Shown here: piece by piece, positions 1 through 6,253 of the stretch | Position numbering within the stretch: position 1 is the first letter of the stretch | Layout: each line of letters opens with the position of its first letter | From: Chloroflexota bacterium | Lineage (GTDB): Bacteria > Chloroflexota > Anaerolineae > Promineifilales > Promineifilaceae | Assembly (NCBI GenBank): GCA_008501785.1 | Contig: QQUD01000026.1 | Coordinates: 1-10,373, forward strand | Reading direction: 5' to 3' | Length of the DNA: 10,373 nucleotides | The notes under the pieces: generated by a model | Seen by the model: the letters and a program-made list of their open reading frames with translations, nothing else | Databases searched by the model: none | Told to the model about the DNA's origin: nothing | Position numbers and translations under genes: made by a program

Positions 1-12
1 TGGAAGATCAAG

Positions 13-621
13 TTATGCAATGTTCAGGGATTTCAGGACTTTTGAGCGCTCTTTTGCAGTAATGCGTTCTCGTCTTTCTAGCACTGCCATCACTTGACTG
101 ATTGTCATTGCTGCGGTGGCGGTATACCCTTGTTCCTGCATACTATTGACGCCCCCCTGCTCTCTATCAATCAAAACAACCGCGTCTGTTACTTGAAGAC
201 CGGCTGTTTTTAATGAAACGATGGCTTGCAGGATGCTATCGCCAGATGTAATCACATCATCAACAATCACGGCAGATTGTCCTACCTGATAGTGACCTTC
301 TATTGATTTGCCGGTTCCATAACTTTTGGCAGTCTTACGAGGGTAGATTAGAGGTTTGTCCATTGCTAGACACAAAGATGTACCGATGGGTAATCCGGCC
401 AATGGGGGTGCAGCTAACAGATCAAACGTCATGTTTTGCAAAACATGTTGATAGGCTTCGGTAACTAATCGCAGCGCTTGGGGATAAGAAACTAACAACC
501 GTAAATCTAGATAAACACGGGAGGTGCGCCCACTATGCAGCCGAAACTTCCCTAGCTGAATTGCGCCTATGTCAAATAAGGTGAGGCTTAATTCTTCAAG
601 TAATTCGTTTGGTACATCCAT
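13..621 (-). CDS. pyrE: Orotate phosphoribosyltransferase
   Basis: This 202-residue cytoplasmic enzyme transfers the phosphoribosyl group of PRPP to orotate, giving orotidine 5'-monophosphate in de novo pyrimidine synthesis. The PRPP-binding signature VIVDDVITSGDS lies at residues 118-129 or so, with the acidic pair D121-D122. The mobile catalytic loop is visible as RKTAKSYGTGKSIEG (95-109). The N-terminal FRLHSGRTSRVYLDLR (26-41) is the family's orotate/PRPP-side motif, and DREQGG (152-157) is the usual strand-end motif. Length is normal for a stand-alone PyrE. There is no PyrF (OMP decarboxylase) fusion, although the loop sequence resembles the OPRT half of bifunctional UMP synthases. The ATG start is supported by AGGTGAG just upstream (about 624-630 on the complementary strand). 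The next gene on the strand ends 195 nt upstream, so pyrE probably has its own promoter. Identification is firm. Confidence 0.95.
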   Translation of the reverse strand: MDVPNELLEELSLTLFDIGAIQLGKFRLHSGRTSRVYLDLRLLVSYPQALRLVTEAYQHVLQNMTFDLLAAPPLAGLPIGTSLCLAMDKPLIYPRKTAKSYGTGKSIEGHYQVGQSAVIVDDVITSGDSILQAIVSLKTAGLQVTDAVVLIDREQGGVNSMQEQGYTATAAMTISQVMAVLERRERITAKERSKVLKSLNIA

Positions 622-816
622 ATCTCACCTATGATGACACATCTTTTCCACAATAACAAGCCATATACATAATTTGCTAAACTCCAAACTGAAGAGTTTT
701 ACTTCTTCTTCCAGAGGAAGATTTTAAAGGGATTTTGAGGAAAAATGAATGATTTACTTCATCAATGCTTTAGACAAACATCATATGTGCCAGATTTTAC
801 GAAGTGTAAGGAATTG
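622..816. other. Intergenic spacer upstream of pyrE
   Basis: This A+T-rich 195-bp stretch separates the aminotransferase stop codon from the pyrE start, both on the minus strand, so it should hold the pyrE promoter. I could not pick a convincing -35/-10 pair. A short inverted repeat CTTCC-TCT-GGAAG is present around 709-721. A plus-strand reading frame begins at 745 after a GAGG, but two thirds of it runs antisense through the aminotransferase and its product looks like nothing known. Confidence 0.4.
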
Positions 817-1692
817 TTAAACGGCCGTTTTCACATCCCCCCTCACATAGTCCCGATAAGCCGTCAAAATTCGCTGGCAAATGGGGCCAGGACGGCCGTT
901 TCCCACCACCGCTTCCCCAATCTGTACAATCGGAATCAATGCCCGCGACGAGCTGCACAAACCTGCTTCATCTAACGACGCTATTTGTTCAACATGCACC
1001 GGTTGCAAAGATAATGGAATATTCAAGTCATCTAACAGCGACAAAATCATTTTGAGCGTAACACCTTCTAAAACACCTTTTGCTGCCGTGTAAACTGTGC
1101 CACTTTGCACACCTATAAAATTTGAGCCAGTCCCTTCCAAAATGTGGCCAGCTGGATCAACCAATAGATGCTCATAAACATCTTTGTCATTGGCAAGGGA
1201 CCCGCGCACAACGGCAAAATCGGCCGTTTTTGCCAAAGGCGTTTCCCGCTGCAGCGATGCGGCAAAATCGACTTTGACCCCTTCAGCATAATAGTGCGGT
1301 GGGATGCCAGCAAACGGCATCATTGCAATCAAAATCCGGCTTTCATAGCCTTCATGATGCAGCGGCTCGGCTAACAAATCGAAACGGACTCTAGCTTCTG
1401 GAAATGGAAATTTTGTGGCGGCTTCGTGCAAGCCGCGCCGCAATTTGCCTTCATCAAGTTTGCACTGCCATCCTAGTAAATTCAGTGATCGTACCATCCG
1501 CTGAATGTGGTCATCTAGCCATAAGAATTTATTTTGTTCATAGGTGCGCAGCGCCGAATATACACCAACTGGCAGCCCGTCGTACAGTTGATAAAATGCG
1601 GTTGCATTTTGGGGGATGGGTAACGGCCGTAATACATCTTCCACCACCATAAATAATTGAATATCACTCATAGCTTTAGTATACCCATACAC
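817..1692 (-). CDS. Class-IV PLP aminotransferase (BCAT/aminodeoxychorismate lyase-like)
   Basis: This is a fold-type IV pyridoxal-phosphate enzyme of the family that includes branched-chain aminotransferase (IlvE), D-amino-acid aminotransferase and 4-amino-4-deoxychorismate lyase (PabC). The likely Schiff-base lysine is K155 in PLAKTADF, matching the AAKAGGNY segment of E. coli IlvE. ILEGTGSNFIGV (184-195) supplies the conserved glutamate E186 that contacts the PLP ring nitrogen. GVLEGVTL (206-213) and SSSRALIPI (247-255) are the cofactor-phosphate and C-terminal motifs. The N-terminal LPVGVYSALRTY and LDDHIQRM segments are also typical. Substrate cannot be decided from sequence, and no folate or branched-chain gene is adjacent. 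The longest reading starts with GTG at 1692 behind GAGG. An ATG at codon 8 (1669-1671) is the alternative, with no clear Shine-Dalgarno sequence. It is divergent from the Rieske-TPP gene. An ACGGCCGT copy sits across its last codons. Confidence 0.85.
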   Translation of the reverse strand: MYGYTKAMSDIQLFMVVEDVLRPLPIPQNATAFYQLYDGLPVGVYSALRTYEQNKFLWLDDHIQRMVRSLNLLGWQCKLDEGKLRRGLHEAATKFPFPEARVRFDLLAEPLHHEGYESRILIAMMPFAGIPPHYYAEGVKVDFAASLQRETPLAKTADFAVVRGSLANDKDVYEHLLVDPAGHILEGTGSNFIGVQSGTVYTAAKGVLEGVTLKMILSLLDDLNIPLSLQPVHVEQIASLDEAGLCSSSRALIPIVQIGEAVVGNGRPGPICQRILTAYRDYVRGDVKTAV

Positions 1693-1837
1693 ACCCTCAA
1701 TTCACACACATCTTGAATCAATTAGCGATTTCATTTACCCTAAATGTAAGTTTGCCAATGACCACACCGTCCATAAAACAACCCTTTCAATTAATTTCAG
1801 CTCATCATTTACTGCTAAAAAAGGAGATCGCCAATAT
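1693..1837. promoter_or_regulatory. Divergent intergenic control region
   Basis: This 145-bp A+T-rich gap lies between two divergent genes and must hold promoters for both. CATTTA-CCC-TAAATG at 1732-1746 is a perfect 6-bp inverted repeat with a 3-bp spacer, the size and symmetry of a small dimeric-repressor operator. Promoter matches are weak: for example TTGAAT, 17 bp, TACCCT running into that repeat on the plus strand. AAGGAG at 1821-1826 is the ribosome-binding site of the Rieske-TPP gene, with an 11-nt gap to the ATG. The operator role is a guess from symmetry and position. Confidence 0.35.
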
Positions 1838-3793
1838 ATGTCACAAACATCTGACCAATCATTAAACTGGTATCGTGTGGGAAGTGCTGATCTTTTAGAA
1901 GAAGGTCGCGTGACCACTGTCCAAGCCGGACATCATTCTATTTGCCTCACAAGAACCGAAAAAGGGTATGGTGCCATATCCAATAAATGTGCCCATCAAG
2001 GCGGACCGCTAGGTGATGGCTTTATTGAAAATGGATGTGTGGTCTGCCCCTGGCACGCATGGGAATATGACCCCCAAACAGGCGCAACGCCACCCGAATA
2101 TGATGATCCCCCCGTACCTTCATATGCAGTTGAGCTACGAGAAGATGGTGTGTATGTCGGGGTTGAAGAGCCACCCCATGCACAAACTTTGATGGACCAA
2201 ATGGTTGATGTGATGATCGAGTGGGGCGTGGACACAGTGTTTGGCATGGTGGGTCATTCCAATTTAGGCGTGGCAGATGCTTTTTACAAAGCAGAAAAAC
2301 AAGGGCGTCTAAATTATTTCGGCATTCGCCATGAGGGGGCTGGAGCATTTGCAGCCAGTGGTTACGCAAAGCTAACAGGGCGACCTGCTGCCTGCTTCAG
2401 CATTGCCGGTCCTGGTGCGACCAATCTGCTCACTGGATTATGGGATGCCAAAGTAGATCGTGTTCCGATTTTAGCATTGACTGGCCAGGTGAATACACAG
2501 GTTTTAGGACCTGGCGCTTTCCAAGAAGTGCCGCTGGCCGATGCGTTTAATGCTGTTGCAGCCTGGAGCCAAACGGTGCTGCGGCCAGAAAATGCTACAG
2601 AGTTGATCGCGTTAGCATTGAAACATGCCATTATCAAACGTGATGTTGGACATCTCATTTTTCCTGACGAAGTGCAAACGATGCCTGCCAATGAGAAGGA
2701 AAAGTCACATGTGAAAAACGGCCGTATTGCCCCTCCCAACATCACACCGCCACAAACAGACCTCAACCGCGCCGTCACCATGCTCAACCAAGCCAAACGC
2801 CCTGGCATCATTGTCGGAAATGGCGCACGGCCGTTTCGAAACCAAATTCTAGCCTTTGCCGAAAAAATCGATGCACCCATCATCACCACCTTTAAAGCGA
2901 AGGGCATGATCCCCGATAATCACCCGCTGGCCTGTGGCGTGTTGGGACGCAGCGGCACGCCTGTTGCCAGCGCCACCATGACCCGCTCAGACTTGCTGAT
3001 TGTGCTTGGTGCCAGCTTCAGCAACCACACCAGCATCACCACCAAACGCCCCATCATTCAGGTCGATTTTGACCGCATGATGCTCGGCAAATTCCACGAA
3101 GTTGACGTACCGCTCTGGGGTGAGATTGGCACAACCATTGCTTTGCTGCACGAACAGGTAAACTCACAATCCCATCCTGATCGGCGTGACTATGTGGCAC
3201 GGCTCTGGAAAAATTGGCGCACTGAAAAGAAAAAACGCGCGCATACGGTTGGCAAAGACGGCCGTTTACCAAACGCCTACATCATGCAAGAGCTGGCCGA
3301 AGTTGTGCCAGAAGATGCCATTATCACCGTAGATGTGGGCAACAATGCATACAGTTTTGGCATGTACTTTGAGTCAAAACAGCAAGACGTGCTCATGTCT
3401 GGCTACCTCGGTTCGATTGGCTTTGCGTTTCCGGCTGCGATGGGAGCATGGGCAGCAGCGCCTAAACGCAAAATTATCGCTGTGGCTGGAGACGGTGGAT
3501 TTGGTCAATACATGGCGGAGTTTACAACGGCCGTTAAATACAACATGCCCATCACCCTCGTGCTGCTCAACAACTCCGAACTCGCCAAAATCAGCCGCGA
3601 GCAGCGTGGCGGCAACTTCCACGTCTGGCAAACCAGCCTCGTCAACCCGAACTTTGCCGAATATGCTAAAAACTGTGGCGGTTTAGGCATTCGCGTAGAA
3701 CAAGCCGACGATTTACGTGACGCACTCGCCACCGCAATCGCGTATAATGGTCCCAGTATTGTTGAAATAATCAGCTCCGCCGGACAATTATAG
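1838..3793 (+). CDS. Rieske [2Fe-2S]-PoxB-like thiamine-diphosphate enzyme fusion
   Basis: This 651-residue protein has two parts. Residues about 8-110 are a Rieske ferredoxin domain, with cluster ligands C51-A-H53 and C70-P-W-H73 (CxH, 16 residues, CxxH) and a following WEYDPQTG turn. Residues about 115-650 are a full thiamine-diphosphate enzyme. The N-terminal pyrimidine-binding domain has catalytic glutamate E166 in RHEGAGAFAASGYAKLTG and the GPGATNLLTGL loop. The middle domain spans about 305-440. The C-terminal pyrophosphate domain has GDGGFGQ (551-557) ending in NN (578-579). By eye the core matches E. coli pyruvate oxidase PoxB more closely than acetolactate synthase: GPGAFQEVPLADAF aligns with GSGYFQETHPQELF, and GIRVEQADDLRDAL with GIRVEKASEVDEAL. 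It ends where PoxB begins its C-terminal lipid-binding tail. Likely role: oxidative decarboxylation of pyruvate or another 2-keto acid, with the Rieske cluster passing electrons on. Substrate and FAD content are unknown. There are no frameshifts and no signal peptide. Confidence 0.88.
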   Translation: MSQTSDQSLNWYRVGSADLLEEGRVTTVQAGHHSICLTRTEKGYGAISNKCAHQGGPLGDGFIENGCVVCPWHAWEYDPQTGATPPEYDDPPVPSYAVELREDGVYVGVEEPPHAQTLMDQMVDVMIEWGVDTVFGMVGHSNLGVADAFYKAEKQGRLNYFGIRHEGAGAFAASGYAKLTGRPAACFSIAGPGATNLLTGLWDAKVDRVPILALTGQVNTQVLGPGAFQEVPLADAFNAVAAWSQTVLRPENATELIALALKHAIIKRDVGHLIFPDEVQTMPANEKEKSHVKNGRIAPPNITPPQTDLNRAVTMLNQAKRPGIIVGNGARPFRNQILAFAEKIDAPIITTFKAKGMIPDNHPLACGVLGRSGTPVASATMTRSDLLIVLGASFSNHTSITTKRPIIQVDFDRMMLGKFHEVDVPLWGEIGTTIALLHEQVNSQSHPDRRDYVARLWKNWRTEKKKRAHTVGKDGRLPNAYIMQELAEVVPEDAIITVDVGNNAYSFGMYFESKQQDVLMSGYLGSIGFAFPAAMGAWAAAPKRKIIAVAGDGGFGQYMAEFTTAVKYNMPITLVLLNNSELAKISREQRGGNFHVWQTSLVNPNFAEYAKNCGGLGIRVEQADDLRDALATAIAYNGPSIVEIISSAGQL

Positions 3794-3841
3794 TAATTTA
3801 CCACGGATGCGATGCACTTTTTTACAAATTGAAAAATTAGT

Positions 3842-3919
3842 ACAGGTAATTGTAGGGGCGGACCCTTGTGGTCGCCCAGACTGGGCAGGCACAAGGCACT
3901 GCCCTACACCAATACCTGT
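3842..3919. repeat. 78-bp imperfect inverted-repeat element
   Basis: The gap after the Rieske-TPP gene holds a near-palindromic unit. The outer arms are ACAGGT (3842-3847) and ACCTGT (3914-3919). Inside them lie GTAGGGG (3852-3858) opposite GCCCTAC (3901-3907), and CTTGTGG opposite CACAAGG. The centre is the perfect hairpin GCCCAG-A-CTGGGC (3874-3886). It has the look of dispersed, non-coding palindromic repeats (REP- or MITE-like) scattered between genes of many bacteria. No target-site duplication or coding sequence is evident. A strong hairpin here could also end or stabilise the upstream transcript, but no T-run follows. Confidence 0.7.
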
Positions 3920-3979
3920 TTTAATTTGCAAAGTGCGTTACACCTAAAACGTTTAGATTGACGATTGGGAGGTTTTTTT

Positions 3980-4807
3980 ATGTCGAACCAAATTTTTCCA
4001 CCAATTCCTTTGGATAACTGGCAAGCTACCCGCGATACAATCACTGTTTATGCACAGCTACTAGGTAAAATTCGCAGAGCAATGACCCCGAAACAAAAGC
4101 ATTGGTGGCATGTCAGTTTGCGCATCATTTCTGTCGGCATTTCCACCACCCCCATCCCTGCTGGCAACAAAACGGTTCAACTCATTTTAGACTTTACCAT
4201 TCACCGTCTAATCATTCTCACCAGTCACGGCGAACGGCATGAAATTCCGCTGCAAGGTCAATCGGCGTCTGCTTTTTGTACAGAAGTGCTCGATGCGTTA
4301 GCTGAATTGAATATCAAACCTGAAATTGATCGGACTTTGTTTGCAGATGATACGGCGGGGGGGTATGATGAAACGGCCGTTTCCACCTTTTGGCAAGCGC
4401 TTTCCCAAATCGACGTCGCCCTCAAAACCTTCAAACACAGTTTCCGCGAAGAAAGCAGCCCCGTACAGCTCTGGCCCCACCACTTCGACCTCGCCGTTGT
4501 CTGGTTCTCTGGTCGCCTCATTCCTGGGCAAGACCCCGCCAACGAAGAAAACGCCGACGAACAAATGAACTTCGGCTTCTCCACCGGCGACAGCAGCATT
4601 GCCGAACCCTATTTCTACGCCACCGCCTATCCCACACCAGACCCATTCACCCAACAGCCACTGCCCACCGACGCCTATTGGCACACCGAAGGCTTTACGG
4701 CCGCTATTTTGCCCTATCAATCCCTGGTTTCAGCCACCGATCCCCACGCAAAATTACTCAACTTCCTGCACACCGCTCACAAAGCAGGATCACAGTTTAT
4801 GAAGTGA
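3980..4807 (+). CDS. DUF5996 family protein
   Basis: This 275-residue soluble protein has no signal peptide or membrane segment. I recognise it as DUF5996 from its opening (FPPIPLDNWQATRDT, then AQLLGKIRRAMTPKQKHWWH at 25-44). Further along are TTPIPAG (56-62), the HRL strand region, LQGQSASAF (91-99), SSPVQLWPHHFDLAVVWFSG (159-178) and a proline- and aromatic-rich end with GFTAAILPYQ (238-247). The family has no established function that I know. Conserved W, H and D residues cluster in the QKHWWH and HHFDLA segments. The start is the ATG at 3980, which follows GGGAGG (3967-3972) by 7 nt. A TTG five codons earlier overlaps that Shine-Dalgarno sequence and is rejected. Its own strong ribosome-binding site and the repeat upstream suggest it need not be co-transcribed with the Rieske-TPP gene. 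It converges with ackA. Confidence 0.82.
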   Translation: MSNQIFPPIPLDNWQATRDTITVYAQLLGKIRRAMTPKQKHWWHVSLRIISVGISTTPIPAGNKTVQLILDFTIHRLIILTSHGERHEIPLQGQSASAFCTEVLDALAELNIKPEIDRTLFADDTAGGYDETAVSTFWQALSQIDVALKTFKHSFREESSPVQLWPHHFDLAVVWFSGRLIPGQDPANEENADEQMNFGFSTGDSSIAEPYFYATAYPTPDPFTQQPLPTDAYWHTEGFTAAILPYQSLVSATDPHAKLLNFLHTAHKAGSQFMK

Positions 4808-4844
4808 CAACAAAACGCATAAAAACCTAACGCGGATAAACCGC

Positions 4845-4941
4845 AATGGTAAATGGTGAATGGTAAATGCAAAGAACCGCCTTTCCACGCGAGACTTCTT
4901 TTCATTCACCATTCGCAATTCACTATTCACCATTTACAATT
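4845..4941. repeat. Heptamer-based inverted repeat between convergent genes
   Basis: The left arm (4845-4869) reads AATGGTAAATGGTGAATGG and continues TAAATG. The right arm (4902-4941) is built from the complementary ATTCACC/TTCACCATT-like heptamers, so the two could pair across a loop of about 30 nt. Units are degenerate 7-mers (ATTCACC, ATTCGCA, ATTCACT, ATTCACC, ATTTACA). The right arm runs into ackA and contains its stop codon (4934-4936). Just to the left is a small GCGG-ATAAA-CCGC stem (4832-4844) that, read on the minus strand, is followed by a short T-run. The position between two convergent genes fits a transcription-end role, but the heptamer pattern resembles dispersed short tandem repeats more than a classical terminator. 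Confidence 0.65.
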
Positions 4942-6154
4942 TCTGTGTTTCTAAAACCTCTTGTGTCTGTTGCGCAATCTCGAGTTCTTCATTCGTGGAT
5001 ACGATTAAGATTTTCGTAGCGCTGCCCTCGGCCTGGATCTCGGTGATGGCACCAATCTTACCCTGTTTGTTTTTCTGCAAATCCAAGACAATGCCCGATT
5101 GATCGAGTCCCTGGCAGACGAGTTGACGCACAAGGCCATTGTTCTCACCAGCCCCGGCGGTGAATACGAGGGCATCTACACGGCCAAGCGCAGCCATATA
5201 GGCTCCAATATATTTTTTGATGCGATAAGCATACATATCCATCGCCAGTTTGGCCTCAGCATCGCCATTCAAATAACGTTCTCCAATATCGCGCATGTCA
5301 TTCTGTCCGGTTAAACCGAGCATACCACTTTTCTTGTTCAACAATTGGTCAATCTCAGCAAAAGACATGTCCAGAGCCGTACCCAAAAAGTAAGGCAACG
5401 CCGGATCGATGTCACCGCTGCGCGTGCCCATTATCAACCCAGCCAGCGGACTGAAGCCCATGGAAGTGTCGATGGATTGGCCACCTTTAACGGCCGTTAT
5501 ACTGGCACCGTTCCCTAAATGAGCGGTGATAAAATTGGTGTCCGCTGGCGACTGCTCCAAATATTTAGCGGCCTGCTTGGTTACATAGAGGTGCGAAGTG
5601 CCATGAAAACCGTAAACCCGGACACCATGCTCTTCATAAAGTTTAGGCGGCACTGCATAGCGATAAGCTTTGGCAGGCATTGTCTGGTGAAAAGCAGTGT
5701 CAAACACCGCTACCTGGACTGCCGAGGGAAACAGTTCTTGGGCAACCGTGATGCCAGTGAGATTGGCCGGATTATGCAGAGGTGCCAGCGGGATCAGCTT
5801 TTCAATGGCCTCTTTGACCGCATCATTGATGACCGTGGGCTGACTGAAATGCTCTCCTCCATGGACCACACGATGGCCAATTGCATCGATTTCCTGCGGC
5901 GACTCAATGACGCCAATGTCGGAATCTAGCAAAAGCTCAATCATGATCGAGAGACCCTGTTGGTGGTTAGGAATTTGGATGTTTTCCAAGGTACGGCTGT
6001 TGGGTTCCGACCCGCGCAATGCGGTGTGCTTGACACGGCTAGAAGGTTCGCCGATTCTTTCCACAACACCAGAAGCCAAATTGACCAGAGAACGGCCGTT
6101 AAAGAGTTGATACTTTATCGAGGAACTACCTGAGTTGATAACGAGTATATTCAT
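4934..6154 (-). CDS. ackA: Acetate kinase
   Basis: This 406-residue cytoplasmic enzyme interconverts acetyl phosphate + ADP and acetate + ATP. All the functional positions known from Methanosarcina acetate kinase are visible: N7 in NSGSSS, R95 in GHRVVHGG, D152 in FDTAFH, H184 in YGFHGTSH, R245 in MGTRSGDIDP, and E389 in STNEE. HLGNGAS (212-218) is the phosphate-binding loop, and FTAGAGENN (331-339) is the adenine-side loop, with Ala where many homologues have Ile. I place the start at the ATG 6152-6154, since MNILVINSGSSS is the canonical family N-terminus. An in-frame TTG at 6176-6178 adds 8 non-conserved residues. No good Shine-Dalgarno sequence precedes the ATG, which may indicate translational dependence on pta or leader structure. 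It follows pta by 99 nt on the same strand, with a hairpin in the gap, so a pta-ackA operon is likely. Confidence 0.96.
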   Translation of the reverse strand: MNILVINSGSSSIKYQLFNGRSLVNLASGVVERIGEPSSRVKHTALRGSEPNSRTLENIQIPNHQQGLSIMIELLLDSDIGVIESPQEIDAIGHRVVHGGEHFSQPTVINDAVKEAIEKLIPLAPLHNPANLTGITVAQELFPSAVQVAVFDTAFHQTMPAKAYRYAVPPKLYEEHGVRVYGFHGTSHLYVTKQAAKYLEQSPADTNFITAHLGNGASITAVKGGQSIDTSMGFSPLAGLIMGTRSGDIDPALPYFLGTALDMSFAEIDQLLNKKSGMLGLTGQNDMRDIGERYLNGDAEAKLAMDMYAYRIKKYIGAYMAALGRVDALVFTAGAGENNGLVRQLVCQGLDQSGIVLDLQKNKQGKIGAITEIQAEGSATKILIVSTNEELEIAQQTQEVLETQKL

Positions 6155-6181
6155 AAGATTTTTGCGATTTATTGTCAAAAA

Positions 6182-6225
6182 GTTGCCGGGTGCTTATTAT
6201 GGAAATAGATCGCCCACTCGGCAAC
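6182..6225. promoter_or_regulatory. Hairpin in the pta-ackA intercistronic gap
   Basis: GTTGCCGGGTG (6182-6192) and CACTCGGCAAC (6215-6225) form an 11-bp inverted repeat with one mismatch around a 22-nt loop, between the pta stop and the ackA start. No T-run follows on the minus strand. An mRNA-stability or partial-termination element tuning ackA relative to pta is more plausible than a full terminator. This role is inferred only from structure and position. Confidence 0.55.
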
Positions 6226-6253
6226 AGACTTACCTTTTTACATCAATAGTAGA

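Noticed and set aside
745..975. Plus-strand reading frame of 76 codons with GAGG before its ATG
   Set aside because: Two thirds of it is antisense to the aminotransferase gene, the product has no recognisable motif, and its first 24 codons alone carry no coding evidence.
3965..3979. TTG start five codons upstream of the DUF5996 ATG
   Set aside because: It overlaps the GGGAGG ribosome-binding site of the ATG at 3980, and family members begin near SNQIFPPIPL.
4298..4830. Several overlapping open frames on both strands inside the DUF5996 gene
   Set aside because: They arise from C-rich third positions in the real gene, and their products are low-complexity Pro/Arg/Ser sequences.
6155..6178. 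N-terminal extension of AckA from a TTG
   Set aside because: The residues MTINRKNL are not part of the family, whose N-terminus is MNILVINSGSSS.
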